Source: an uncultured Muribaculaceae bacterium
GTDB taxonomy: Bacteria > Bacteroidota > Bacteroidia > Bacteroidales > Muribaculaceae
NCBI GenBank assembly: GCA_910584125.1
Contig: CAJTXU010000013.1
Coordinates: 7,359-71,358, forward strand
Direction of reading: 5' to 3'
DNA length: 64,000 nt
Shown: piece after piece, positions 1-9,447 of the stretch
How the letters are laid out: every line of letters starts with the position of its first letter
Position numbering within the stretch: the stretch's first letter is position 1
The notes under the pieces: generated by a model
Told to the model about the DNA's origin: nothing
Databases searched by the model: none
The model's input: only the letters and a program-made list of their open reading frames with translations
Made by a program: the position numbers and the translations under genes

Positions 1-175
1 AATGCTTAATGCTTAATGCTTAATGCTTAATGCTTAATGCTTAATGCTTAATGCTCAATGCTTAATGCTTGATGCTCAATGCTTAATGCTTAATGCTTAA
101 TACTTAATGCTCAATGCTTAATGCTTAATGCTTAATGCTCAATGCTTAATACTTAATACTTTATACTTAATAATT
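1..175. repeat. AT-rich heptamer tandem array
   Basis: About 24 imperfect copies of the 7-bp unit TTAATGC fill the first 175 bases, with variants TCAATGC, TTGATGC and TTAATAC. The array continues off the left edge, so its full length is unknown. Similar short AT-rich repeats recur at 31541-31570. No gene is visible in 1-241. Confidence 0.9.
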
Positions 176-241
176 TACTCATGACGTATTACTTTTTACT
201 TTTTACTTATAACTTAATATGCTAACCTTAAATACTGACGT

Positions 242-1552
242 ATGTTTCCCATAGACAACGAAACATTCGACGCCGCCGTCAAGCGGCTCAACATACTCGA
301 TCTCGGCTCGGCCACGATCCGCCAGATCTGCTCTCTGGCCGCCGAGGTGGAGACCCGCGCCGGCGAGCGCATGGTGCATCTCGAGATCGGCAATCCCGGC
401 CTCGAGGCCGAGAACGTCGGCGTCGACGCCGAGATGAAGGCCCTCGCCTGCGGCGTGGCCAACAAGTATCCCCCGATCCAGGGCATCCCCGAGCTCAAGA
501 ACGCCGGCGTGGAGTTCGTCAAGGCGTTCCTCGACCTCGACCTCGACCCCAAGTGCGTCATTCCCACGGTCGGCTCCATGCAGGGCAGCTTCACGCTGCA
601 GCTCCTGCTCGCCCAGCGCATCAAGGGCAAGGACACGATGCTCTTCCTCAATCCCGGTTTCCCGGCCAACATGACCCAGGCCAAGGTGCTCGGCATCAAG
701 ACGGAGTCGTTCGACATCTACAACTACCGCGGCGAGAAACTCGAGGAGAAGCTTGAGTCATACCTCGCCAAGGGCAACGTGACGGGCCTGCTCTACAGCA
801 ACCCCAACAACCCCGCCTGGACCAACCTCACCGAGCAGGAACTCGAGATCATCGGCCGCCTCGCCACGAAATACGACTGCATCGTCATGGAGGACCTCGC
901 ATATTTCGGCATGGACTTCCGCCGCGACATCAGCCACCCCGGCGAGCCTCCCTACGGAGTCACCGTGGCCCGCTACACCGACAACTACATCCTGCTGCTC
1001 TCGGGCTCCAAGATCTTCAGCTACGCCGGCCAGCGCATCGCCCTGGTGTGCATGAGCAAGGCCGTCTACGAGCGTCAGTATGAGTTCCTGGAGAAGTTCT
1101 ACGAGATGCCGGCCTTCGGCGACGCCTACATCTTCGGCGTGCTCTATTGCGCGTCGTCGGGCACGTCCCACTCGGCCCAGCACGGCATGGCGGCCATGCT
1201 GCGCGCCGCAGCACGTGGCGAACTGAAGTTCATCGACCACTGCTCGGAATACGGTCGCCGCGCCGAGATCGTCAAGAAGATCTTCGCCGACAACGGCTTC
1301 AACATCGTCTACAGCATGGACGGCGACGCCCCGATCGCCGACGGCTTCTTCTTCACCATCTCCTATCCCGGCATGTCGGGCGTAGAGCTGCAGAAGGAGC
1401 TGATCCGCTACGGCGTGTCGTCGATCTCGCTCGTCTCCACCGGCTCCGAGCAGGAGGGCATACGCGCCTGCGTCTCGGCCATCTCCGACGACGAGACCTT
1501 CGCGCGCCTCGAGAGATTCCTCCGTAAATTCCACGAAGACCACAGCAGATGA
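242..1552 (+). CDS. PLP-dependent class I/II aminotransferase
   Basis: A 436-residue fold-type I aminotransferase. The Schiff-base lysine is K257 in SGSKIFSYAGQR, and the NPNNPAWT motif near residue 187 is the usual substrate/cofactor loop. The ATG at 242 is the first in frame and gives a normal N-terminus. The next gene begins inside the stop codon (ATGA), so both are probably translated together. The partner is a CoA-transferase, so this may be catabolic amino-acid transamination with the keto-acid product passed on as a CoA ester. The family assignment is firm; the substrate cannot be read from the sequence. Confidence 0.9.
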   Translation: MFPIDNETFDAAVKRLNILDLGSATIRQICSLAAEVETRAGERMVHLEIGNPGLEAENVGVDAEMKALACGVANKYPPIQGIPELKNAGVEFVKAFLDLDLDPKCVIPTVGSMQGSFTLQLLLAQRIKGKDTMLFLNPGFPANMTQAKVLGIKTESFDIYNYRGEKLEEKLESYLAKGNVTGLLYSNPNNPAWTNLTEQELEIIGRLATKYDCIVMEDLAYFGMDFRRDISHPGEPPYGVTVARYTDNYILLLSGSKIFSYAGQRIALVCMSKAVYERQYEFLEKFYEMPAFGDAYIFGVLYCASSGTSHSAQHGMAAMLRAAARGELKFIDHCSEYGRRAEIVKKIFADNGFNIVYSMDGDAPIADGFFFTISYPGMSGVELQKELIRYGVSSISLVSTGSEQEGIRACVSAISDDETFARLERFLRKFHEDHSR

Positions 1553-2856
1553 ACCACGACATAAAATATGTATCGGCGGCCGAGGCCGTGAAGCTCATCG
1601 AGAGCGGCGACCACGTCTATCTGCAGGGCTCGACATCGACGCCCGAGCTGCTCGAGCAGGCGCTCGCCGACCGCGGCGCGGAACTCCGCGACGTGACGGT
1701 ATACACCGGATTCGGCGTATGCCGCGGACGCTCGCCCCTGTGCCGTCCAGAGTACAAGGATTCGTTTCTTGTCAATTCATTCTTCGTCAACAACTCGTTC
1801 CGCGACTGGATCGCCGAGGGCTACGGCTCGATGACGCCCCGCTTTCTGGGTGAAGTGCCGCAGCTGATACGCGAGGGCACATGGCGCGTCGACGTGGCGT
1901 TGCTCAACTGCTCGATGCCCAACGAAGAGGGTCTCGTCAGCTTCGGCGTGTCGGGCGACGTGGCATGTTCGGCCGTCGAGTCCGCCGACCGCATCATAGC
2001 CCAGATCAACCCCAACATGCCCTTCTCCTACGGCGACCCCACGGTGCACATATCCAAGATCGACGCCTGCGTGCGCTGCGACACCCCTCTGGTTGAGGTG
2101 CCGACCACAGAGCCCACCGAGGCCGAGATCCGCATCGGCGAGTTCATAGCCGAGCGGATTCCCGACGGGGCCACGCTTCAGATCGGCGTAGGCGGCATCC
2201 CCAACGCCGTGATACGCGCCCTCTCGGGCCATAAGCATCTCGGTCTGCACACCGAGGCCATGACCGACGGCGTGCTCCCGCTGCTGGAGAGCGGCGTGAT
2301 CGACAACTCGCTCAAGAAGGTTCTGCCCGGCAAGTCGGTGGCATCGCTCGCCCTCGGCTCGAAGCGCCTGTATGAATATATGGACGGCAACCCCGACATC
2401 ATCTTCCGCGACGTCGCCTGGACCAACAATCCCTACGTGATCGGCCAGAACCCGAAGGTGATGAGCATCAACTCCTGCCTCGAGATCGACCTCACGGGCC
2501 AGATATGCGCAGACTCCATCGGCACGCGCATCTTCTCGGGCGTCGGAGGCCAGCACGACTTCGTGTTCGGTTCGTCGCTGTCGGAAGGGGGCGTCTCGTT
2601 CCTCGCCATGCTCTCCACGACGGCCAAGGGCTACAACAAGATCAAGCCCGTGCTGACGCCGGGCGCCGGCGTGGTGACCACGAGGTTCCAGACCAACTAC
2701 ATCGTCACCGAGCACGGCGGCGTCGACCTGCGCGGCAAGTCGCTCGCCGAGCGCGCGCGCCTGCTGATCTCGGTGGCCGCCCCGCAGTTCCGCGAAGAGC
2801 TTGAGAAGGCCGCCGCCGAGCGCTTCGGCTACGCCTTCACCCGGCTCGGCAAATAG
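1549..2856 (+). CDS. Acetyl-CoA hydrolase/CoA-transferase family protein
   Basis: A 435-residue member of the acetyl-CoA hydrolase/4-hydroxybutyrate CoA-transferase family, cytosolic. The HTEAMTDG motif carries the predicted catalytic glutamate (about E236), which forms the glutamyl-CoA thioester, and IGVGGIPNAV is the glycine-rich CoA-binding loop just before it. It overlaps the aminotransferase by 4 nt. In related anaerobes such enzymes move CoA between acetate, propionate, succinate or butyrate; which acids are used here is not readable. No cat1 or propionyl-CoA neighbour genes are present to help. The family is clear, the substrate open. Confidence 0.9.
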   Translation: MNHDIKYVSAAEAVKLIESGDHVYLQGSTSTPELLEQALADRGAELRDVTVYTGFGVCRGRSPLCRPEYKDSFLVNSFFVNNSFRDWIAEGYGSMTPRFLGEVPQLIREGTWRVDVALLNCSMPNEEGLVSFGVSGDVACSAVESADRIIAQINPNMPFSYGDPTVHISKIDACVRCDTPLVEVPTTEPTEAEIRIGEFIAERIPDGATLQIGVGGIPNAVIRALSGHKHLGLHTEAMTDGVLPLLESGVIDNSLKKVLPGKSVASLALGSKRLYEYMDGNPDIIFRDVAWTNNPYVIGQNPKVMSINSCLEIDLTGQICADSIGTRIFSGVGGQHDFVFGSSLSEGGVSFLAMLSTTAKGYNKIKPVLTPGAGVVTTRFQTNYIVTEHGGVDLRGKSLAERARLLISVAAPQFREELEKAAAERFGYAFTRLGK

Positions 2857-2949
2857 TGATCCGGTTACGCCTTCGCGAGGCATGGCAAAAAGTGATGAAA
2901 AAACGGTCAAAATCGGAAAAAAACTCGCGGGTGCGATTAAACTTTGCGC

Positions 2950-3063
2950 GAATCCCCCGGTCTAAGAGACGAATTGATTTGAATCTAAGACCGGGATAGA
3001 ATTAAATTCATAATCAAATCGTTTATTCTCGTTGACGGGCGCGGAAACCGAGGTTTCCGCGCC
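2950..3063 (+). terminator. Two hairpins downstream of the CoA-transferase
   Basis: An 8-bp stem (CCCGGTCT...AGACCGGG, about 2958-2996) is followed by a 12-bp perfect stem at 3038-3063 (GGCGCGGAAACC, loop GAGG) and then ATTATATTTT. The second hairpin looks like an intrinsic terminator. The pair could also be a short noncoding RNA, because a near-consensus TAAACTTTG lies just upstream at about 2939. Confidence 0.5.
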
Positions 3064-3139
3064 ATTATATTTTCATCCGTGTCGCGCCAGGCGCGGCAAC
3101 AGTTGCAATGGCAGGTCAGAGACAGGAATCTCAGCGATG

Positions 3140-3612
3140 AAGTGTAGACCAGAGAACCCCAAAGGGCTCACGACGCAAAAAATCGACACTCCTTGTGCCA
3201 GAGCGGCTATATGGCGACTTGGCTTGTCCCGGCATGGAAGGGCGGTCCGTCCCCGGCCGCCCAACAATTCGCGCGCGAGACCGACACCAACCGGCGGTAG
3301 CGGTGTAGCCGGCAAAAAGCAATGGTTATGGGGATAGTCCGGAACAGTGATTGGTGACAAAGAAACGAACAAAGAAAAGGGCAAAGAAATTAACAACAAA
3401 GAAAACAACGAAGAAACGAACGAAGAAAATAATAACAAAGAAATGGGGGGGCAGCGGCTTAGTCCTGAGGAATCTACCCAAAGCCAACTTATGTTTTTTA
3501 TTTATGACAACAGGAATGCTCGCATTCGCGAGCACACATCCCGGCGACTGGGACAGTCGCCCTCCCCGGTGGCTACGCAGTCGCCAAGCGCCGAGTCTTT
3601 AGTCCGGCCGGT
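3140..3612. repeat. Dispersed intergenic repeat, copy 1
   Basis: Three blocks here recur, diverged, at 48713-49180 and inverted at 49832-50090: a block around GGCTCACGACGC, a block around GCATGGAAGGGCGG, and a block with the near-palindrome GGCGACTGGGACAGTCGCC followed by CGCCAAGCGCCGAGTCTTT. Open frames across the region are lysine- or arginine-rich shadows. The whole gap 2857-3964 holds no convincing gene. Confidence 0.7.
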
Positions 3613-3950
3613 CTCTACTGTTATACTCATAGATTCCACGGAACTACGATACTCATAGATTCCACGGAACTACGCCGATGCCCCGATTTTTTTACAGGTG
3701 CGTGGCGACGTGTAAAGAAAATCGCATTTTCTTTACACGTCGGCGGGATATGTAAAACGGCTTTACACGTCCTTGTTCGGATATGTCAACTTCGTTTGCC
3801 ATTGTTATCAGTTTTTCAGCCGATTTCGACTTTCCCGATTCTTAATCGGGGCGATTTACTCGCAAATTTAAGGAATTATTTTGAAACGGCATTAAAAAAA
3901 GGGGGAAAAGTTTTTGGGGCGGATGTAATCCGCGTGTGGTGATTTTTTGT

Positions 3951-3958
3951 TAACTTTG
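3951..3958 (+). promoter_or_regulatory. Bacteroidetes -7 promoter element of the CDF gene
   Basis: TAACTTTG matches TAnnTTTG exactly. The ATG at 3965 is only 6 nt downstream, so transcription should begin at or very near the start codon, giving a leaderless or nearly leaderless mRNA. Confidence 0.6.
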
Positions 3959-3964
3959 CAGATT

Positions 3965-4903
3965 ATGAAACTACACGCATCTCACCATAGGCCGCTGTCG
4001 CAGTCGCTGCCCGACGAACCGGGGGCGTCGGCGCGCGCTATCCGCCGCGTCGTGAAGATCGGCTGCGCGGTCAACGCGTTGCTGATGGCGCTCAAGCTCA
4101 CGGCCGGCTATCTGGGCCACAGCGACGCGCTCGTCGCCGACGGCTTCCATTCGCTCAACGATGTGGCTGCCGACCTCATCATGCTCGTTTTCATCGGTAT
4201 ATCATACCGCGCCGCCGACGCCCGCTTCGCCTACGGCTACGGCAAGTTCGAGACTTTCTCGTCGTTCCTGATGTCGACGCTGCTGATTGTGATTTCGGTC
4301 ATGATCGGCGCGGAGGCGGTGGAGTCAATCGTCGGTTACGCACGGGGCGAAACGCTCCCGCAGCCCGATATCTGGACGTTCGTCGTGGTGCTTTTCTGCA
4401 TGGCGTGCAAGGAGGGGCTCTTCCGATTCTATTCGCACGCGGGGAGAAAGGCCGATTCCAAGGCGCTCGTGGCCAACGCCTGGCATCACCGCAGCGACGC
4501 GCTCGCGTCGGTGGCCACGTTGGTGGGCGTCACGTTCTCACACTTCTTCGGGCCCGCGTTCAGAATCCTCGACCCGGTGGCGTCGCTCGTCATCGCGGTG
4601 TTCATCTTCATACCGGCCCTGCGGCTGTTCCGCCCGGCGTTCGCCGAACTGATGGAGCGGTCGCTTCCGGCGCGCGACGTCGAGAACGCACGCGGCATCG
4701 TGGCGGCCGTCGATGGGGTGAGGAAAGTGACCTATCTGCGCACGCGCCGCAACGGGCATCATCTGATATTCGACGTCGGCATCGGCGTGGACCGCGGCCT
4801 GACCGTCGAGCAGGGGTCGGAGATCGCCGCCGCCATCGAGCGCGCGCTCACCGCCGCCTACTGCCCGCACGTCATGGTCTCGGTCACGACTTCTCCGGCA
4901 TGA
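3965..4903 (+). CDS. Cation diffusion facilitator (CDF) transporter
   Basis: An inner-membrane divalent metal/proton antiporter of the CDF family, 312 residues from the ATG at 3965. The ATG at 3947 lies upstream of the -7 box and is rejected. The metal-site motifs are visible: ADGFHSLND in TM2 and HHRSDALAS in TM5, each with the His/Asp ligands of this family, followed by a C-terminal cytosolic domain. The family exports Zn, Fe, Mn, Co or Ni. The specificity is not fixed by these motifs, although the nickel-dependent urease nearby makes nickel one candidate. Its 3' end overlaps rmuC by 20 bp, tail to tail. Confidence 0.9.
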   Translation: MKLHASHHRPLSQSLPDEPGASARAIRRVVKIGCAVNALLMALKLTAGYLGHSDALVADGFHSLNDVAADLIMLVFIGISYRAADARFAYGYGKFETFSSFLMSTLLIVISVMIGAEAVESIVGYARGETLPQPDIWTFVVVLFCMACKEGLFRFYSHAGRKADSKALVANAWHHRSDALASVATLVGVTFSHFFGPAFRILDPVASLVIAVFIFIPALRLFRPAFAELMERSLPARDVENARGIVAAVDGVRKVTYLRTRRNGHHLIFDVGIGVDRGLTVEQGSEIAAAIERALTAAYCPHVMVSVTTSPA

Positions 4904-6254
4904 TGCCCAGCAGACCGGGGTCGACGCCCCGGCGTGGCCGCACGGTGGCGCCGAGCTTCAGCAGTTTGCCGCACGTGACGGGTATGCTCTGGCCCGAGTC
5001 GCGCAGTTTGGCGAGTGCCTCACCGTAGCCGCGCTGCGCCTCGTCGATCTTCCGGCCCACGGCGGCGAACTTCTCCATGAACATATTGACGCGCTCGAGC
5101 ATCTCGTTGGCAAGGGCGTAGACGCGCTCATGGTTCTCGGCCTGTGCGATCTGCCGCCAAGTCATGTCGATGATGCGCAGGGCGGCGTAGAGGGTCTGCT
5201 CGTCGGCGATGTAGACGTTCTTCTCCATGGCCTTGCGCCAGAGGCCCGGTTTGGCGCGGGTGGCCGCGTAGAGAGCGGTGGTGTTGGGCACGAACATGAT
5301 GACATAGTTCATGCGCACCTTGGGCGGCCTGACGAACGAAGAGTAATCCTTGCGCGAGAGCTCGTTGACGTGGGCCTCGACGCTGGCCACGTGGTTTTTG
5401 AGGGCGCGGTCGCGCGCCTCATCGGTCTCGGCCTCCATATAGTCGAGCCAGGCCGAGAGCGAGACCTTGGCGTCGATAATGACGTCGCGTTCGCGGTCGA
5501 GGTGCAGGATGACGTCGGGGCGCAGACGGCGGCGCTCGTCGGTGGTCACGGCGTTACCGGCCGCGTCACGCATCGTGGCCTGGGTGTCGAAATGCCTGCC
5601 CTCGACGAGTCCCTGCGACTCAAGCAGTTCGGTGAGCACGGTCTCGCCCCAGTCGCCCTGGATCCGTCCGCCGCCGCGCAGGGCGTCGGCCAGGCGTTCG
5701 GCGCTCTTGCGGGCCTCGTCGCTGTGTTCCATCACGAGGCGGATGCTGTTGGCCAGCTGTCCGCCTATCTCGCTGTGGCGCACGGTGTTCTCGGTCATGG
5801 CTTTGCGCATCTCGGCGATGTCGGCGTTGAGCGGCTGGAGCAGGCGCGATACGCCCTCGCGGCTCGAAAGCTCGAACTCCTCCTGACGGCGTCGCAGCAT
5901 CTCGGCGGTAACATTCTCGAGCTCGGCCTTCATCTTGGCGACCGTCTCGTCAAACCGGCCCTGCATCGCCTCGAGGGCGTCTCGGTGGTGGGCCTCCATC
6001 CGCTCGGCGGCCTCGGCATAGGCGCGTTCCTTCTCGGCCATGGCGACGTTCCAGCCCCGCTCCTTGGCGGCGAGGGTGTCGGCGCAGGCGCGTTCGCGTG
6101 CCTCCATGAGGCGTGAGGCGGTCTTCTCGTTCTCGACGATGCGCGACTCGAGCACGCCGATACGCGTGCGGAGCGTCCCCGCCCTGAGCGAGGCCGCGAG
6201 CCAGCCCACGGCGCCCCCGACGGCGAGCGCGACAACAGCAATCAGTATTTCCAT
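4884..6254 (-). CDS. rmuC: RmuC family DNA recombination protein
   Basis: A 456-residue RmuC-type protein: an N-terminal membrane anchor (MEILIAVVALAVGGAVGWL), a long coiled coil to about residue 190, then the conserved RmuC nuclease-like domain with the DVILHLDRERDVIIDAKVSL region. The start is set at 6254. A longer frame to 6362 would translate two copies of an intergenic repeat as HVEIISRLPTP, which is clearly non-coding. The family limits rearrangement at inverted repeats in E. coli. The gene is divergent from uvrA, another DNA-integrity gene, and converges on the CDF gene with a 20-bp overlap. Confidence 0.9.
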   Translation of the reverse strand: MEILIAVVALAVGGAVGWLAASLRAGTLRTRIGVLESRIVENEKTASRLMEARERACADTLAAKERGWNVAMAEKERAYAEAAERMEAHHRDALEAMQGRFDETVAKMKAELENVTAEMLRRRQEEFELSSREGVSRLLQPLNADIAEMRKAMTENTVRHSEIGGQLANSIRLVMEHSDEARKSAERLADALRGGGRIQGDWGETVLTELLESQGLVEGRHFDTQATMRDAAGNAVTTDERRRLRPDVILHLDRERDVIIDAKVSLSAWLDYMEAETDEARDRALKNHVASVEAHVNELSRKDYSSFVRPPKVRMNYVIMFVPNTTALYAATRAKPGLWRKAMEKNVYIADEQTLYAALRIIDMTWRQIAQAENHERVYALANEMLERVNMFMEKFAAVGRKIDEAQRGYGEALAKLRDSGQSIPVTCGKLLKLGATVRPRRGVDPGLLGIMPEKS

Positions 6255-6261
6255 AATATAC

Positions 6262-6364
6262 GGTGTTGGCAATCTCGATATGATTTCCACGTGCAACCGC
6301 GGAGCGCTCCATACGTATGCGCGTGCAGGTGTTGGCAATCTCGATATGATTTCCACGTGCAACC
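6262..6364. repeat. Two 36-37 bp direct repeats with a 29-30 bp spacer
   Basis: Identical copies lie at 6262-6298 and 6328-6364 (GGTGTTGGCAATCTCG...ending GTGCAACC). The period is 66 bp, the geometry of a one-spacer CRISPR unit, and the repeat carries GTTG near one end and CAAC at the other. The spacer contains two perfect palindromes (GGAGCGCTCC and ATACGTAT), unusual for a captured spacer. No cas genes are nearby. It sits in the divergent rmuC/uvrA promoter region, so a regulatory repeat is the alternative. Confidence 0.6.
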
Positions 6365-6497
6365 CCTATAAAAACGGTCTTCGTCGCCGTATCGTATCTT
6401 CGCCAGCACTTGGATCAATAAAATGATGCGACACGGGAGGGTTAACGGAAATTAACGTCTTCTGGTATCAAAATTGCTTTCTTCTCCGTTTGATATT

Positions 6498-9350
6498 ATG
6501 ATGGAAGAAAAGCAGAACATTCAGCATGACTCCCGGCGTGCGGAGCGCTTCATCAGCGTCAAGGGCGCGAGAGTCAACAATCTCAAGAATATAGACCTCG
6601 AGCTGCCGCTCGGCCGGCTGGTGGTCGTGACGGGGGTCAGCGGCTCGGGCAAGTCGAGCCTCGCCTTCGACACTCTTTACGCCGAGGGGCAGCGCCGATA
6701 TGTCGAGAGCCTCTCGGCATACGCCCGCCAGTTTCTCGGCCGAATGGCCAAGCCCGAATGCGACTACATCAAGGGTCTGCCGCCGGCTATCGCCGTGGAG
6801 CAGAAGGTCAACACCCGCAACCCGCGGAGCACCGTCGGCACCGCCACCGAAATCTACGACTACCTGCGCATGCTCTTCGCGCGCGCGGGCCATACATATT
6901 CTCCGGTGTCGGGACAGGAAGTCCGCAAGCATGGCATTGACGACATAGTGCGCACCGTACTCTCATACCCAGAGGGGACGAGGGTCGCCGTGCTCACAGG
7001 TCTGCGCGTGCCCGACGGACGCACGCCCCTGCAGCAGCTCGAGATGCTGCAGAAGCAGGGATACTCGCGGCTCGAGCACGACGGCGACTTCGTGATGATC
7101 TCCGACCTGCTCGCAAAGGGCGAGGAGATCGATCCGTCGCGCTGGCGACTGCTCATTGACCGGCTCGCCGTCTCGGACGACAAGGACGAGATCTCGCGCC
7201 TCACCGACTCGGTCGAGACCGCCTATTTCGAAGGCCGCGACGAGGCGATCGTCAAGGTCTGGGGCACGGACGGCACCCACGAACATTGCTTCTCGCGCAA
7301 GTTCTCGGCCGACGGAATCGAGTTCCGCGAACCCAGCGACCTGATGTTCAATTTCAACAACCCCTACGGCGCCTGCCCCACGTGCGAGGGATTCGGACGC
7401 GTGCTCGGCGTCAGCGAGGAACTCGTGGTGCCCAACAAGACACTGTCGGTCTATCAGAACGCCGTGAAATGCTGGAGCGGCGAGAAGATGGGAGAGTGGA
7501 AGACGCGCCTCGTGCATCTCGCACCCCGCTTCAACTTCCCGATACACACGCCCTACAACGAACTGACCGACGCCCAGCGTGACTTCCTCTGGCACGGCAA
7601 CAGCCACTGGGAGGGCATCGACGGCTTCTTCCGCTGGCTCGACTCGCGTCAGGACAAGATGCAGTATCGCGTGCTCAAGGCCCGCTACCGGGGCAAGACC
7701 ACGTGCCCCGACTGCCGGGGATCGAGGCTGAGGTCCGATGTGGAATATGTGAAGGTTGGAGGGCGCACCATAACCGAACTCGTGCGCATGCCCGTCGGCA
7801 AACTGAGGGAATTCTTCGACACGCTTGAGCTCCCCGAGACCGACGCCCGCATCGCCGAGCGGCTTCTGACCGAAATCCGCCAGCGGCTCGGTTTCCTCGA
7901 CGAGGTGGGGCTGTCGTATCTCACGCTCGACCGGCTGTCGTCGACCCTGTCGGGCGGCGAGAGCCAGCGCATCAACCTCGCCACGTCGCTAGGCAGCTCG
8001 CTCGTGGGTTCGCTCTACATCCTCGACGAACCCAGCATCGGGCTCCATTCGCGCGACACGCAGCGGCTGATCCGTGTGCTCAGGCGTCTGCAGCAGATAG
8101 GCAATACGGTGGTCGTCGTCGAGCATGACGAGGACATAATGCTCGCCGCCGACGAGATCGTCGACATCGGCAAGGACGCCGGCCGCAACGGCGGCCGCAT
8201 CGTGCTCGAGGGCAACCTGCGCGAGATCCTCGGCGACGGAAAGCATCATGACTCGTATACTGTCGAATACCTGCGCGGCGAGCGCCGCATCGAGGTGCCG
8301 TCGCGACGCCGAGCCTGGAAGAAGGCCGTCGAGGTGGTCGGCGCGGCCGAGAACAATCTCAAGAACGTCGATGTCAAGTTTCCGCTGGGGGTCATGACGG
8401 TGGTCACCGGCGTGAGCGGTTCGGGAAAGTCGACATTGGTGCGCGAGATCCTCTACAAGTCGCTGATGCGCGCGCTCGGCGACCCTGTCGGCGCGCCCGG
8501 CACCCACCGAGAGCTGCGCGGAGACACGGCCGACGTCAAGGCCGTGGAGTTCGTCGACCAGAACCCGATCGGCACGTCGTCGCGCAGCAATCCGGCCACC
8601 TATCTCAAGGCCTACGACGAGATCCGCAAGCTGTTCTCCGACCAGCAGCTGTCGAAGCAGATGGGCTTCACGCCGGCATACTTCTCGTTCAACACCGAAG
8701 GGGGCCGCTGCGAGGAGTGCAAGGGGGAGGGGACGATAACAATCCCGATGCAGTTCATGGCCGACATAGAGGTGGAGTGCGAGGCATGCCACGGCAAGCG
8801 CTTCCGCCAGGAGGTGCTCGATGTCGAATACCGCGGAAAGAACATCTATGATTTTCTCGACATGACTGTCAACCAGGCCATAGAGTTCCTGTCGGAGGCG
8901 GGCGGCGCTCAGGAGCGGAAGATCATCAGCCGCCTGCGGCCGCTGCAGGATGTCGGCCTCGGATACATAAAGCTCGGGCAGTCGTCGTCGACGCTTTCGG
9001 GCGGCGAGAACCAGCGCGTGAAACTCGCCTATTACCTCTCGCAGGAGAAGCAGAGCGGCATGCTCTTCATCTTCGACGAACCGACTACCGGCCTCCATTT
9101 CCACGACATATCCGTTCTGCTCAAGTCGCTCAACCGACTTGTCGACAACGGCAACACCGTGCTGATCATCGAGCACAACATGGATGTCATCAAGTCGGCC
9201 GACTGGCTGATAGACGTCGGCCCCGAGGGTGGTGACGCCGGCGGCCATATCGTGGCCGAAGGGACTCCCGAACAGGTGGCGGCCTGCGAAGAGTCTTACA
9301 CCGGGCGCTTCCTGAGGGAGAAACTTTCGGGCTTTGCCCTCAACTCCTGA
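6498..9350 (+). CDS. uvrA: Excinuclease ABC subunit A
   Basis: UvrA, the damage-recognition ATPase of nucleotide excision repair, about 950 residues (family norm about 940). Two ABC modules are present: Walker A GVSGSGKSSLAFD near the N-terminus with signature TLSGGESQR, and a second GVSGSGKSTLV with TLSGGENQR. Zinc-finger cysteines are visible in CPTCEGFGR, CPDCRG and CEECKGEG/CEACHG. The start is placed at ATG 6498 (or 6501), because the track upstream is non-conserved. The last residues (SGFALNS and the stop) are encoded by the first copy of a dispersed 36-bp repeat. Confidence 0.97.
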   Translation: MMEEKQNIQHDSRRAERFISVKGARVNNLKNIDLELPLGRLVVVTGVSGSGKSSLAFDTLYAEGQRRYVESLSAYARQFLGRMAKPECDYIKGLPPAIAVEQKVNTRNPRSTVGTATEIYDYLRMLFARAGHTYSPVSGQEVRKHGIDDIVRTVLSYPEGTRVAVLTGLRVPDGRTPLQQLEMLQKQGYSRLEHDGDFVMISDLLAKGEEIDPSRWRLLIDRLAVSDDKDEISRLTDSVETAYFEGRDEAIVKVWGTDGTHEHCFSRKFSADGIEFREPSDLMFNFNNPYGACPTCEGFGRVLGVSEELVVPNKTLSVYQNAVKCWSGEKMGEWKTRLVHLAPRFNFPIHTPYNELTDAQRDFLWHGNSHWEGIDGFFRWLDSRQDKMQYRVLKARYRGKTTCPDCRGSRLRSDVEYVKVGGRTITELVRMPVGKLREFFDTLELPETDARIAERLLTEIRQRLGFLDEVGLSYLTLDRLSSTLSGGESQRINLATSLGSSLVGSLYILDEPSIGLHSRDTQRLIRVLRRLQQIGNTVVVVEHDEDIMLAADEIVDIGKDAGRNGGRIVLEGNLREILGDGKHHDSYTVEYLRGERRIEVPSRRRAWKKAVEVVGAAENNLKNVDVKFPLGVMTVVTGVSGSGKSTLVREILYKSLMRALGDPVGAPGTHRELRGDTADVKAVEFVDQNPIGTSSRSNPATYLKAYDEIRKLFSDQQLSKQMGFTPAYFSFNTEGGRCEECKGEGTITIPMQFMADIEVECEACHGKRFRQEVLDVEYRGKNIYDFLDMTVNQAIEFLSEAGGAQERKIISRLRPLQDVGLGYIKLGQSSSTLSGGENQRVKLAYYLSQEKQSGMLFIFDEPTTGLHFHDISVLLKSLNRLVDNGNTVLIIEHNMDVIKSADWLIDVGPEGGDAGGHIVAEGTPEQVAACEESYTGRFLREKLSGFALNS

Positions 9351-9434
9351 CGGGCTCCGCTTTCGGGCTTTGCCCTCAACTCCTGACGGGCTCCGCTTTC
9401 GGGCTTTGCCCTCAACTCCTGACGGACTCCGCTT
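9328..9434. repeat. 36-bp tandem repeat, three copies, overlapping the uvrA stop
   Basis: The unit starts CTTTCGGGCTTTGCCCTCAA and ends CTGACGGGCTCCG; three copies run head to tail. The first lies inside uvrA and provides its last codons and TGA. The same unit occurs three more times at 12718-12836 and once inverted at 12881-12908. Confidence 0.9.
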
Positions 9435-9447
9435 TGAATAAGAAGAT

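Noticed and set aside
3073..3658. Several open frames in the 2857-3964 gap
   Set aside because: Low-complexity Lys/Glu/Asn or Phe/Val-rich translations across repeats, no conserved start or domain.
6255..6362. N-terminal extension of rmuC starting at 6362
   Set aside because: It translates two intergenic direct repeats (HVEIISRLPTP twice) ahead of a clear membrane-anchor start at 6254.
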